Shown here: piece by piece, positions 25,601 through 38,700 of the stretch
How the letters are laid out: every line of letters begins with the position of its first letter
Numbering within the stretch: the first letter of the stretch is position 1
Origin: Scolanthus callimorphus
Lineage: Eukaryota; Cnidaria; Anthozoa; Actiniaria; Edwardsiidae
Direction: 5' to 3'
Assembly: GCA_033964015.1 (NCBI GenBank)
Contig: CM066919.1
Span: 21,144,146 to 21,208,145 of the forward strand
DNA: 64,000 nt
Program-made: the position numbers and the translations under genes
Notes under the pieces: generated by a model
What the model was told of the DNA's origin: nothing
Seen by the model: the letters and a program-made list of their open reading frames with translations, nothing else
Database searches by the model: none

Positions 25601-27351
25601 AACCGGGACAAGGATCAAGCTCGTCTGGCTTTTCTTCATGGCTTGATGAACTTAAGTTGCAAGTTTTTGTGTGTGGTACGAAGGTACAGGAGTGGCAATC
25701 GGCCTCGGTGAAGCAGTATGATTGACACGACATAGCAGTTTGGGTTCTTGTAGTTTTGAACACGTGACTTCGGAAGGTTGTATCGTTGCGAGGAGCGAGT
25801 AGCTGAACTTGACGACATTCTTCTGTAAGACAAATAAGGCCTAGTTCATACGTCGTATTTCGGACGAATTTAATTCAGACGAATTTAATTATCGCCATTA
25901 AATTCGTCTGAAATGCGACGTATAAAACGAACCTAAAAAGGTCGAAAATTAAATTCGTCCAAGACGTTGTATACGTCGACCCCGGACGTATACAACGTCT
26001 GAAGTATGTCTTCGTTTTATTTTATTCGTCGTATAAAACGAACCTCCATTTTATACGTCGCACAGACGAATTTAATTGATCAATTAAATTCGTCTAATTA
26101 AATGCGACGTATAAACTAGGCCTTAAAGATAAATCATTCGAAGTGTGTACAGCAACGACAGAGATCTTTTAGCCTGGACTACTCGCTCGGGGGTGTACAA
26201 CGAGCAACCCCCCTTACTGTGCGACCACGTCAACCGGGCCATTATGTAAGAAGTTAGCCAATCAGAAAGCGAGCACAGAACAAAGGATCTCGACTTCCTT
26301 GAGATCTGAGACACTTTCTCGTAAAAATTGTGAAATTATGGGCAGAAATAACTTCAAAACACTTAATTAATCATCGTCAGACTATTGCAGGTATTAAATT
26401 TGCTTAATTAAAATGGTTCGAATCTCTAAATGACAAACTTTTTACGGGATGGCCCGGTTGACGTAGTCGCACAGTAAGGTTACGAGCTACCTTCGTTAAA
26501 AAATGCCATAATTTCTCAAAAAAAGTCGCATCTTGACGCCATTTTTAGGCAGTTTCCATTCCGACGCATTGGGTCAAGTTACGAGAGTTCTACGCACGCG
26601 GATGCACGATGCTTTCGTTCTTTAATAACATTTTACCATGGGCTTAGATGTGTTTTAAAAAACTCTGTAGGGATTTTTTGAAATTTTAAAAAGAGTGGAA
26701 TTTAGAGCCAATTTTCTGTGTCCGCTAGGTTTTTTTTTAATTTAAAAAATCATAAAAATCATAACTTGAAAAGAAGATCGCCTTTCCAAAATGAACGAAA
26801 ATAGCGAATATTCGCGAGGGAGGAACCCAAAGAAATTGGGTTTTGTAAAATGAAATGAAATCATGTACCATAGATTAACCCAGAACATAAGCTTGAAAAT
26901 GAGGTATCACTTGTAAAGATGCGACTATTTTTGTGAAATTATGCTACTATTTTAACGAAAAAGTACCCCGAAGATAGTCCGTAACCTTTGCTATTTGCAG
27001 ATGTTTCTGTTTTGTAAATACGCGATTTTTGAAAGTTACCGGAAAAATAAATCTGTTCCTTAAGTATGTCAGAAGGCACTTTGCGTTTGATAGTTTTCTA
27101 GGAGAACCCTTTCTATGAGAGCCCCTCCTAGTAAAGCTTGACGATTGCTAATATTAACAGTCACCGCGCGGCAATTAAAATTTATATCATCTTATCCATT
27201 CGAAGACGGATATCATTACTAACTTTAGCGACTTAGATCAAAGCACAAGGAACCCACCTTCTTTGGCCAATGATTTCCCCAATGAACAGAGAAAGTAAGA
27301 GCAAACAACGATGCGAAGAAATATTTCCGGCTTCCAACTCGGCTGCTGCAT
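19618..27351 (-). CDS. Secreted PAN-EGF-LamG domain protein (C-terminus not located)
   Basis: Five phase-compatible exons on the minus strand: 27351-27258, 25822-25581, 24763-24649, 23915-23681 and 20059-19618. Exon 1 starts at an ATG with a signal-peptide-like segment (MQQPSWKPEIFLRIVVCSYF then LCSLGKS). Exon 2 is a PAN/apple-like module (EECRQVQLL, then cysteines in SCQSYC and DCHSCTF). Exon 3 is one EGF-like module (NNCVGITCSG...CICKKCYGANC). Exons 4-5 form one laminin-G/pentraxin-like fold (IVYKKSLPTVGSDFTVVLWL, DGQWHHIAVTV, NGQLIGSQQSMG, GTLAIGRRLS). About 376 residues are assigned, ending ...CPAQCGPSQ before a GTACCA donor. The product is probably secreted and binds sugars or proteins outside the cell. 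I know no named orthologue; cnidarian genomes have many such mosaics. The exon set is inferred from splice sites and phase. Confidence 0.75.
20670..20824. repeat. Short minisatellite, 16-18 bp unit
   Basis: Repeats of 'cccaaaccttatct' with small variation, about nine copies, in intron 4 of the PAN-EGF-LamG gene. The open frames on both strands here are by-products. Confidence 0.95.
21211..21765. repeat. About 60-bp minisatellite, roughly ten copies
   Basis: Unit built from 'cctcacaggtatttcatatt' plus 'caagcctcacaggcaaataa' plus 'aaattttaaa'. Copies in the middle (21470-21740) are nearly identical; those at the left edge are diverged. Confidence 0.95.
21766..22463. other. Intron sequence between minisatellites
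   Basis: No exon supported. Positions 22030-22065 contain a small 'gtgagtcactcactcgtcgc'-type palindrome. Confidence 0.4.
22574..23580. repeat. 24-bp minisatellite, about 42 copies
   Basis: Unit 'gaggagcagagacacagagg' plus 'aaat' (24 bases), with variants of 20-25 bases. Because most units are a multiple of three and lack stops, long open frames arise on both strands (minus-strand repeats such as CSSFPLCL; plus-strand such as EEQRHRGN). The array sits in the intron just after LamG exon 4 of the minus-strand gene. Confidence 0.97.
24361..24530. mobile_element. Small palindromic MITE
   Basis: The left arm 'cttgccctgtttcgcctagt' and right arm 'actaggcgaaacagggcaag' are exact reverse complements, and the outer arms also pair ('tgagccaatgaaa' with 'cttattggctca'). 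A relative appears at 63078-63115 ('cagtttcgcctggtgcactt'). Confidence 0.85.
25841..26125. mobile_element. Foldback element with long imperfect arms
   Basis: The left end 'aaggcctagttcatacgtcg' and right end 'cgacgtataaactaggcctt' pair. The interior repeats 'gacgaatttaatt' and its reverse complement 'aattaaattcgtc' several times. It lies in intron 1 of the PAN-EGF-LamG gene. Non-coding. Confidence 0.9.
26126..27257. repeat. Intron 1 remainder with a dispersed repeat
   Basis: Positions 26190-26330 are the reverse-orientation copy of the repeat at 610-705, and 26450-26480 a fragment in the other orientation. The rest shows nothing coding. Confidence 0.5.
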
Positions 27352-29517
27352 TTCGGCAAGGACTTTGGATAATCTGTGCATCTGCGTTAGTGTCCAAAAC
27401 CCTACAGTGTACATCGCAAGCGGCGCGAAATATCATTTTCATGAAGAGACTCCTGATTGTTAAAACAATTGATATCATTTCAATTATAATCCATTCATAT
27501 TAGAACACATTTCCGTGCAAAAATGTACTGGATTAACAATAGTTTTCCTAATAAGTATGATTTTGAAAAAGCTTTTTTCTCCACTATGAGAACCAGCGAA
27601 AGTAACACTTTTTTCACTTTTCAGTAACATTCTTTTTTCCAGAGTTTTACTATAAACGGAGATACCAATGTCTGGGCCTAAAAACGCTGAAGATTGGGTG
27701 TTTTGGTCATAAAAATACCGCAGATGGGGGTGTTAAGGGCTTACAAATGCCGCAGCTGGGGACATATTAAGGGCTTAAATGCTGAAGATGGGGAGTATTG
27801 TGCGCATAAAAAGTCTTTACACTGAAATATCTTTAAAAACTTTTATTACTGCAATTCCAAACTAACAAACCGCGGTTTGGCTTCTATCAACCAGAGTGAA
27901 CAGCTCTGGGTGATTTTACGCAGGCTTTTGAGGTTGTTCGAAGTAATTACGAGGGACTAGCTAATATAAGCTTCAAAACGAAATTTTTGACCATAAAACA
28001 CAAAACACACGCTGAACTTGATGGACAGAAACCAAAACGCAGTTTGGCGCACGGAAATGTGAAGTGGGAGTTCGCAGAATTATGAAAATCGCAGTTTGAA
28101 GCTGGAAGCTAGGTTAACCTCTCAGTAATTCTAGATGCATTGGGGGGGGGGGGGGGGAGGTAATCCATTTTGGAAATTCTGGATGCATGGGGGGGAGGGG
28201 GGGGGGGGGGGGGTGTCAAAAACTGGTGCCGCCCGTGGTGGGGGTACAGATATTTTCTGGAATCGCCCAATTCCCGACAAAGTTATATTTCCGACAAAGC
28301 TATTACGGGGTTACTCTATAAGCTCTGGCAACATTGTAGCCGGACACGCGTTTCAAATTTAGCCACGCAAGAAACAATGTTGTTACTTCGCCAGATAAGA
28401 AACATTTCGGTTTTTCTGAGACACGCGTGCGATTTTCCTAGTTTAGTCACTCAGGGAAACATGCAGGGCAAAAATGTTGCGCGCTACATGTGTCCTATCA
28501 GTCAATGCCCTTTGGTCAAGTTTTTCACCTGCTTAATAAGTCTCTTCGTCGAAAGCTGGTGCTTCCTAAGCTAAGGGTCGGTGGAATGTCGAGTTCCGTG
28601 TTCGTCTGGTGTGGCTTCAATGAAGAAAAACACTAAACGATAATTTGAACATTTCTAGATAACTTTTTATTTTAAACAAGAATCGCGGTGTGCTCTCTCT
28701 GAGGTGAAAACATAGAAAACTGAGAATAGGTTTCAATTTCACTGCAAATTATCCGCCATTGACTCCTGTAGTTCTTTTAAGATTTCAATTACGCCATGAG
28801 CTTAGTGGCATTCAATTTTGCAGGACACACAGCTGCGCTTGACAATGAGGACGACGACGAGGAATTAATAAAGGGAATGAAGTGACTGAGTTTTGAAAGT
28901 TGGTTCTTCATCAATCGAGAAATATCCGCACGTCGGATTGACACAAAATCCCGGTATCAGTGGCAGTGCCATAGCTAGCGGCGAGGCGGAGGGGACAGTT
29001 GCCTCCCCAGCGAAGTAAAATTTGTAGTGTCAACATGTGGGGAAAAACCTGCTTACCCCCTCAGCAAATACAAAGAATGACCAAAGCTTGCCCCCCAGAC
29101 AAAAATTTCTAGCTACGGCCTTGGGTATCATACAAGATAAACTGTATGATTACGAATGATTCACAGAAAACGGAGACAGGCAAAAAAAAAAAAAAAAATG
29201 AAGAAAATCATTAAAAAAATTAAATTCTATATCTGCAATTTAATAAGAACTTATGCAGGCAGCGATTAGCATTAAAATGTTACTTGATGCATGGTGTTTA
29301 ATTTTTAACCATGGAGCCAGCCAGAGTCACAAGAAGGATTCGACATTTAAAATCTTTCGCGTGAGTTGCCGCTACACGGGAGCTATCTGCGCTACAGTAA
29401 CTCGGGTTGACGAAAAATAAAACAAAACAGATTTCCCGTTCAAAGCAAGAGAAATCAAGATTCGCTCCATAGGGCGGATGTCGGGCGAAATGTTGGTTTA
29501 TAACGTAAAAACTCCTT
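27352..29517. repeat. Intergenic DNA: promoter side of the PAN gene, poly-G runs and repeats
   Basis: Positions 27866-28100 are a copy of the family at 11400-11640. G runs lie at 28141-28156 and 28190-28213. Positions 28965-29120 form a foldback bounded by 'ccatagctag' and 'ctagctacggc', the same family as 52440 and 58268. No gene supported. Confidence 0.5.
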
Positions 29518-29760
29518 ATCCCCTCCCCTCTCTTACTAGCTTCTGGAATCCCGAGTATACCCCTGTAGGTCACAAATGTTTCAGGTAACTCCGCTGTAGG
29601 TCTTTCTCTCAGTTCATTTTCATCGTGATCGTATTGAATCTCTATCCCCTCCCCACCCCTGCTACCTTTTGAAATCCCCAGTATACCCCTGTTGCTCATA
29701 AATTTTTCAGGTACTCCGCTGTAGGTCTGTCTCTCAGTTCATTTTCACCGTGAGCGTAAG
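29518..29760. repeat. Tandem duplication of the TRMT44 3' end, about 126-bp period
   Basis: The segment 'aggtctgtctctcagttcat' (29724 onward, inside the last TRMT44 exon) recurs as 'aggtctttctctcagttcat' near 29598, with matching flanks 'tatacccctgt' and 'cccctcccc'. The inner copy keeps a protein-like minus-strand frame (ENELRERPTAELP) just beyond the TRMT44 stop. Confidence 0.85.
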
Positions 29761-32700
29761 CACAAGGCACGCAGCAACAGCCGTCCGGATGATTCAGGTG
29801 AAACCAACAAGTGGTAGTCTTACATAGGGCATCATATCGACGCTTCAGGTATGCTGGATCTCGGCCGGTAAGCTTGGGGCCTGGGGTCTCTAGTCTCCAG
29901 TCCCTCAGCTGCGCGGTCCCACCAACAACTGAGAAAAGAATGCAAAAATCATTCGCGTTATGCGTTGAGGGTCGTCATAGACCTCTTTACATCCTTTTTT
30001 ACTTGTCTTTGTGGGAGCAAATCTTTACTGATTTAGACCTAAGTAAAAACACTATGCGATACAAAGTACGTCAAAATACTGGGGGGGGGGGGGGGGGGGC
30101 TGAGGAGTATACCTTTGAAGATGTGGCGGTGATTTCTAAGCAAGGTTTGAATGCCTCCGCATTCCTGCTTCAATTGGTGAAGAACTTCTTTTCCAAACAT
30201 TTGCGCCACGTCGGAGAGAGGTAAACACCCTAAAATCACAAACAAATATGAACAGTTGGCCTTTAGTACAGTATGAAAAAAACATGGAATATCTACATCC
30301 AAAACGTAGGCTTCAGTTCCAAAGTTCCAAACATTTTTTTAGAAAAACTTTAAGTTTTGTTTTCGTAGATTTGGCCTCGCCAAAAGTATCTGACACACAA
30401 GATAGATTTTCGTCTGCCTGTCGAAGTGCAGGTCGTTTTTAAGCTGGATAACTTGGATCGCGCCGATCTTTGACATGCGATCTCCTCCTTGTTTTGTAAC
30501 TATAATAATTGTAGCCTCATATTTAGAATTTAGAAACAACATACCTCCGGTTCTCCAGTTAGCACGAGGTTTCCCCGTACTTGTGAGTCCAGTTAAATCA
30601 CTATTCGGCTTGATCTCATGCTGTCCTGCTTCCTTTGCCAGCAAAGCATTTGCAACGGTGTTAACAATAAAGTCTAGCAGTGTCCTGCCCACTGTCGTAC
30701 AATTTCGTACGACGATAGCGGGTGAGCGCGGTTTGAAGTCAGTCGGGAGAGCTGCATTTGTCTCTGTTCCTGCTACGAATGGTACTTCGTTTGTTTGATC
30801 TGTCCCGCTGCATTCACCCGCTTCTAAAGAAGAATTTGGCGATAACGGAGTAATCTCTGTAGAACTTCTGTCTATACTACTAGAATGATCTGCCATTTCA
30901 GATGTGCTGTTCATGTGTTTTGGGCTACTGCTCAATGTGCTGGGTCTTTGACCCTTGTCGATATCGCAGCCGCGTTTTCTTATCATGTCTTTTATCCGTT
31001 CTTCCGTTACTGTTTGTTGTTCGGCGGGATAGTTTCGCAGTTTTCCAATCTGGCAGGTCTGGAGAGGGAAAAACATGAGCAAGCGAGGTCAGCGCTCTTT
31101 CGCCAAATTTCCATATCTTTTCGTCAACGAAGAGATATTTCTGATCTGAGCCAGTGTGTTGGTCAGTTTCTAGATCCGAGTGCCCCCTACCCGGGATTGG
31201 TAGGGAAACATATTTCCTGGGTGGGGTTCTCAACAGGGTTGGGGGGAGAATTACCCACTGTGGAATTGATGTTTTCTCTGTCTCAATGAATTTTCTGGCT
31301 GACGAAAAAGTATTTGTATTGAAAATAAAATGATACATTCTCTTACCCGCTTGGTGGAGGGTATCCTCAGCACATCTTCTTCAACTTCAAATCCGCACGT
31401 GATCCCCACGTGACGCACAAAGTCCAAGTAACCCCGGTACTGGGAGACTTTACTATTGGTGCGAACAAACTGTGGCACAATTCAACGAAGTTGGTAGTGC
31501 AAATTTCAAATGACTACAGTGAGGCCAAATACATCTAACCATTAAAAGTTGCTACTGAATGGTTTCCCATTCAGCCAATCATAAGCCAAGTAAAACCACT
31601 AGCACGTGGTGAGCACGTGATTAAGCACACGGTTGCGTGTGGTTCAAAATAGGATTGGTTGATAGAAATAAGCGACCAATGAGAATGCAAAGTGTACGCA
31701 AATACACTCATGTAAAACTCGTCCCAACAAAGTTACAAAAAAAAAAAAGAAAACAACAAAGACGTTGGGCTGGTTCACGAGTTTTGGTAATTTTAATGTT
31801 TATGCCAAAGCAGGACCTCTGCGTTTTGACATGAGTATGCTGTTCAAAATGTTTTACCAGGAACCAGACAACATGGTAGGACTGTGTAAAATGGTGGAGA
31901 ACCCGAGCAGATGGAAGACAGCGGGCCGTGGTTATCGCACCTTATGAAATCGACCCATGCTATGATACGTTGTTAAGCAGAGTATCGTGTAACGCCTTGT
32001 TAAGCAGAGTATCTTTGAATATATTTACCTTGCAATTGAAGTCATAAAACAGCAAGGAAGAACAAAATAGCGCGCATTATAGGACGATCTGGAAAGGGAA
32101 TGAGCGGGATCAGAAATCATAAAGAGTAAATATAGAGATAGCAGAAAGTTACACCACCTTATTTACCGAACAAATCTCGATAACAAGTTTATAAAGGTTT
32201 GGGCGAGGGCTCGGTGAGCTTACAATTCAGTGACGGATCCAGGGAAAAATCTGACTGAAGCGGAGTTGTGGTTTATGTCAATAAATGACACAACAAATAT
32301 AAAACCTCCCTAAACTCTGACTGTAGCATTTTTACCGTTGCAATAGTCTAAATCCGCCCCTGCAATTTGCCTGATTCTCATCCGCTACGGTAGAGTTCGT
32401 TGGCACTTTCCTACCTCCGCGTCTGATCATCATAACGAGGTGAAAAGTTCTGGATGAGAATCAAGTGGTATATGGACCAATCACAACAGGTCTCAATTTC
32501 CCTCCAACTTGTTTCGGCCAGCCGCCGATTCAACTTGCTAGAGGGATTTATTCCTTGTTTTTAGCTTTTTTTCGAAAGAAATCACTCAGTTATCTGTTAG
32601 AACATGTATATGACATCTCCTTGTCGAAAGTTAAACTTCCATCGATAAACAGATGAAATACAAGATTCCTCGGCAAATCGACAAACACAATCGACCTAAC

Positions 32701-35700
32701 AAAAAATGGCTGATTGCATTTTTAAACTGCACCGGGGAGGTTGAGGACCTCCCTTAAAAAGACCCCCTCCCCTGGAATTTCCACTCCTGAATCAGACCCC
32801 CTCCCCTGGAATTTCCAGCCTAATAAAGGGCCCCTCCCCTGGAATTTCCATTTTTTCTGGCAAAATACCCGTAGTGGAAAATATATTTGGGGATAAAATG
32901 TCCCTGGAAAGTCACCCTTTTTACCCCTCCCCCTTGGAATTTCCAAACGCCAGACATACACCCCCTCCCGTGGAATTTCCAGAGTCCAATACACCCTTAC
33001 CCTGGAAAATTTTCTGTAGGTCCTCAACCCCCCCCCCCCCCATTGGTGCAGTTTAAAAATGCAATCAGCCAATTGCGTGTTAGCCTTGACGAAAGTGAAA
33101 TGGTTGACCAGTAGCTGTAGATTTGTTCGCCGCGATGTTTTGTTATTGGAAGCTACACATTTGTTTCTTACCTTGCGGCCATGACCGGTAACCAGGGCGT
33201 CAGTTCATCTGAGTGGTTCCCTATAAGCCAATCAAACTCGGGAAACACCCGGACGCGGTAGGATCAAGGGCCCTCTCCTAGGAAATCAAAGACAAATTTG
33301 AAAATCAATGCCCTTCCACAAAAACCTAAACAAACTGTGCACACCATAATATCTGGAACGCGTGAGATAGTCCGTGGAGTGCGTCCGCCAAACGTACAGG
33401 TAACACAAGGTTGTTGGAGCAAACCTGACAACACTGTAGAGGAAATGGTACAAAATTGCGAGAGACTAAGGAAAGAAACGAGAATAAGTGTACGTGTACT
33501 TTGAGATTATCTACAAATATTTATAATGATTTGCTTAGCTGTTTTCTTATTCCCTAGCCGTGCGGGCGCGCATGAATGAGCTTCGCCGACAACGCCTCTT
33601 GCAAAAGCTGTCAACGAGAGATCGTCTGTTCCGTTCCCACCCCCTCTCCAAGTTCCAATCCAGACACAGGATTATTCGTGCAGGGTTTTTACGCCATTTT
33701 CACGCCTATTGACCGGTTAGGAGGTCCGTATAGGGAAAAACTGTGACCGAGGGATGGAAAATGGAGGCCGAGGTCAACATTTTCCAGACCGAGGCCACAG
33801 TTTTTCCCTATATATGGACTGACCTAAAGCCAAGAAATAACATATTTATCTTTTTCCAACTATAAAATTTGATTTTTTCGTTGGAAATGAGCGCCCGAAA
33901 GTGATTACCGTGACCTACAATCTTGGACAAAATGTGTTGACAAAATTTAGCACCTATTCTTGATTCACTCTCGTTGCCGTACAAGAGCTTTAAGCAGACA
34001 TTTCTTCCCTTCCCCCCAATCAATGTTGGTCCTTTCAGCATAAATTCGTTTGAAGGACCACAGCCAAGAAACAACATTGAAAAAGGGGGAGGGGGGATAC
34101 ATTTTAGGTGATAGAACCAGTCCATAGGCGTTTGTGACAAAAACTGCCACTTTTTGCCAACAATTTTGTCCAAGATTGTAGGTCAGATATTCGTTACCGT
34201 GGCCCTCAAGGAAAAAATAATGTCTTATATCTTCAGTTACGTGAAGTGTTGAACTATAGTCAAAGTCGTACACTCGAATCTCACACCTTACTTCAAATTT
34301 TCAACTTTTTATAGATCAACAATTCAAATATCCAGTTCACATTACTAAACCTCATTAACCTGAGTTTGTCGATGTTAAAAATATAAAAGGTTACACCTAT
34401 TCAATTAACGTTACTCCGTGAAACGTAAAACACAATAAAGACATTGTTTCTTGTATTTTCTACGAATTTGGCAAACCAAACTACACCAAAAAACATTCAA
34501 TGGCAATTTGCTTACTACTGTGAGACATAATTGGACATGGACATCTACGATTTTATGAATTATCATTTCCAGAGCTTCCCGGCTCGCCACCTCGCTGACA
34601 GGCTCTGGTGACAGCCACTGACGCATACTCAAACGAAAATGGTGTTTTTATGCCTCACAATTACTTTTAGAGCGTTCAAGTCGAAGGCATATGCCGATAA
34701 GGCGACTAAGAAAGTAATGCCAGTTCTATGTTGGCGTTTAACACATAAACCACAGAAATCTAAGAAAAAAACCACAGAAATCTAAGACCGACGGGTGTGA
34801 GAATGTTATGATCTGTTTGTTGTATTGATCTACCACTAAAAGGAACCTCTCAAAATAACACCATGACTTTGCTGTTGTATGACTTCGTATCACTTAAACC
34901 AGTTGAAATGAAATGAAATGATATAACTGGGCAAGACAGGCGGGTCTGTATGGTAATATGAATTTTTTAAATTTTTAGAGCGTGAAAATTCTACAAAATT
35001 TGACCTTCCAAATTTAAAAGTTCGATAACTTTTGAACAAAGCAAAATTTAAAAAAACGCAGACACGGTTTTGAGAAACACCTTTAAGGATTAAAACAATG
35101 TGTTACTTGGGAGTCGAGGTCTAGCAGTTCGACAGCATTAGCTCTTGAAAATCTCACACCCGAATTTTTAATAAAACCTTTAAAAAAATTCCAAGTATGA
35201 AAAAAATATTTCTTTTTGCCATAGTTCGCTAGTCCATTCTATAAGCTTTTCAACGATATATAGGTTGATATGTTTTGGTTAAACTAAGGAGGTGTATGAT
35301 TTTTTTTTCGAACACGTGCGCGAAGGTTCTCAGTAACCTTAAGCGTGCGAGTTCCCCTTTAAGCATTTGGCGACTAAAAATTTCAACAGTCTGTACGTTT
35401 GTAAAAACGGCCATTCACACAAAATTAGCCCTCAATGGCAAAATTCGGGGAAAAAAAGTTGGTTATCAGATTTCGTTTATGGCTAACAAACTTGGCGACT
35501 AGAAATTTATATTTAGGCGCGGCACCTCTCGAAAAACGTTCAAGTGTCGGGCGCTGTATTTTTCTTTACTCTAGGCATAGTATATTCTTTTCTTGATATT
35601 GTATTCTGGATTAGCCTGCGAAAGCTGACACCACTTAGCGCTCGCCGAAAGAGACTCCAGCAAAGAGGCGTCTGCGCACTCAAGCCAAACATTCCATACT

Positions 35701-38700
35701 GATGACGTATTTTGACCCAGATCTGGTAAAAAAAAAACATTGCGTGGCCAATTTAACTTTGTTGCATCTTTTTTCGTCTTATTTGAATTCCTTACTATAA
35801 TATACTTTGTGTGCGATAAAATTAAATATTAATTAGTCAAATTGGCAACTCTTTTGACCAGATCTGGGAAAACACGTCATCAGTATGGAATGTTTGACTT
35901 GAGCGCGCAGACGCCCCTTTGCCAGAGTCTGTTTAGACGAGCGCTCAATCCGGCTTTTCACTAGTGAAGTAAGCGGAGGCGGAGACGGAGACGCAAGGAC
36001 GCTTGCGCTCGTGTGAAAATCAAAGAATGGAGACGGAGAAGGAGACGTAAGCGCGAAGGAAGCAGAACGGAAGGTTTCCATTTTCTTACGTCTCCGCTTA
36101 CGCTTACGTCCGACGATTTTCACACGAACGTAAGCTCTTACGTCTCCGTCTCCTTCTCCGTCCCCGCTTAGTTCACTAGTGAAAAGCCGGCTTTAGTGGT
36201 GTCAGCTTTCACAGGCTAATTCTACATACAATGCCTTGTATTCATGAAATTCTGTTTCTAGGCGGTTGGACTTTTGTGAAAAACATCAAACCTTACGTCA
36301 CAAGCAGAACTACTTTGGTTTACAATGACTATCGCAAGATAGCCCAGATAGCAACGACTCCCAATGCGATTATCTCCAGTGACGCTCTCAAGGAATTTGA
36401 CCGGATAAGCGGGGGATTCACGCAAGTCCGCTGGCGCTGCTATAAAGCAGCAATCAACCGGACATTCCACATAACAACTGCAGATAATGATCTTGGGGGG
36501 ACGGTGGTAGATTATCTCGTCAGGCAGCCAGCAGGCGCAGGTCTCCCAAAAGCGTGTGGGTCGTTCCTCCGTGTTCCAGACGATTCGTCGGAGTTAAGCC
36601 GACACTGCGAGCAATGGGGAACAGAAGGCTCATGGCCTTACACTGATTCAAGAAGGCTTGTCCTCCCAGGTGTTGTGTATGGCGGCATCTCTGTTAATAT
36701 GCTCGCTGAACGGTATACATGTGACAACGGGGGTGTTGCTAATCTCAGGGCACAAGACAGTTTCCAAATATTCCTCCGTTAAAGCGAATTTCAGATGACA
36801 ATCCAAATACGACTAGCCAATAATAGACGTGAGAAATTACAAGTCAAATTTAAAGAGCCTGTGCCAGCCGCCATTTTGGCAGCATAGCAACATACCAAGT
36901 CGGAGAAAGCATCCAATTCCATCGGCTGATTTAGAGAATATAGAGCAATTTTTTCAATAGAGCAATTTTCAAATCCATTGCAAACATTAGCTAAGGGATA
37001 GCACTTGTGCCAAATTAATCTCTTACCTCAAGAGTCGTGTTGGTACCAAAATAGCTCCAAATCTTCCTCTTTCTTACATCAATACCAATACCTTTATGCT
37101 TAAATGGAAAACAAAATAATATGTAAAGATCACATCACCTTGCAAGCCAACCTGCTCATGTATAGTTAGAGGTCCCAAAAAATCATGTTTGTCAAGCTGG
37201 AATTTATCGTCGAGCTTCAAATTTTATTATATAAAATAATGATGTCCACTATGGTCGCAAATGAAACACCTATTTACCCCTTCCTCTGCAAGTAGGTGAA
37301 CCAGTAGCCCATTACCACACCCAATGTCCACAAAACTTTGTTTTTCTTGGAGGTGCCTCTGAATTCTTTCGTCTTCCCAAAGAATCTGAAAAAGTCATGA
37401 AAAATAATGTTCCCCTTAGTTTGGAACAAAGACATAAAAGAAAAGCCATGTTTTTGTTGTAATCAAGAAACTTAAATAACTTTACACAACTAAAGTCTGA
37501 CAGCAGAACTTACTAGTAAATATGTAGCAATTGCAATATCTTCATAGACAAACTTCTGTGGATCTGTACTTTCTGGCCATGTCTGAGAAATAATCATTAT
37601 ATACATATGAACATACGGAAATTACAAGTGGTAAGACTCGTTGTGGATTGTCTGTTAGAGCGGTTTTCATATGACAACAGTTAGTGAAACCAATCGCAAA
37701 GTACAAATGTAATTACACCAATTCTGAATAAAACATAGGAGTGATTACAAAGTAATTGTGAATTACTCACAACAACGGTCATCTCAAATCTGCTCTCTCT
37801 TTTTGCTAAACAAAGAGCCCACAATGTGATCTGTAACAATGTGCAATTCCAGGAAAAATCCATACCCCCACCACAGAGGGAACTGGAAATTCCAGAGGGG
37901 TTGGGGGTAAAATTAAATGATTTTCCTGAGAATAAGATGTACATACAAACACTGTATTTTTCTATAAAGGTGGGTGAGGTAGTGGTGGTGGGGTTCTTAG
38001 TGCGTTCCCTCAATGGTGGGGGTATGGATTTTTTTCTGGAATTGCACAATACTGTTTTGAAAGCAGAACAAACCTTGACAAGTCTTTCCCCATGTTTTTC
38101 TTTCATCTTTTGATAAAGACACGTATATTTCTCCAGAGAAATAAGCCTCAGCGACCCTGTGGTTTTCTTGTCCTGGGGTGCCTCTGCCCACTTCTTTATC
38201 TTTGGCAAAAGATGCTCTCCAAGCCATTTTATAGATGGACAGACAACTCCATCTCCTTGGATGCTGTCAGTGTTTATTTTTGATAAGGTTTGAAGAGACA
38301 ACCTGTGTTGTGAAATAATCACCAATAGGGAAATATAAAAAATAGGTACTTCAGGTATACACAAGTCTTACAGTGCATTTTGGCAAATAGACTAATTTTG
38401 TAGTTATGAAAGTACAAAATTCTAATAGTCCAAAGGTTTTTATCCCAACCTTACAACTTGAAATCCATGTTTATGTTACAACTACATTTTTCCTTTTGGT
38501 GACTAAAAGTTTTGAATTGGTTGCCAATGGCTCTGAAGGTAGAAACACTAGATTCAAATCAAGAATCAAATAAATCACACCTTTGATCTCCATCAGTCTT
38601 GCGCTCCTCATGTGTTATTCGGTAAGGAATCATCTCAAAGTCATTGAGAGGTTTCTTATTTGGTGACCCATCAGTAATGGTGCTGCTGGGTTCCAGGTAG

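Noticed and set aside
35833..36123. Arg/Lys-rich minus-strand open frame
   Set aside because: Purine-rich interior of the nested MITE.
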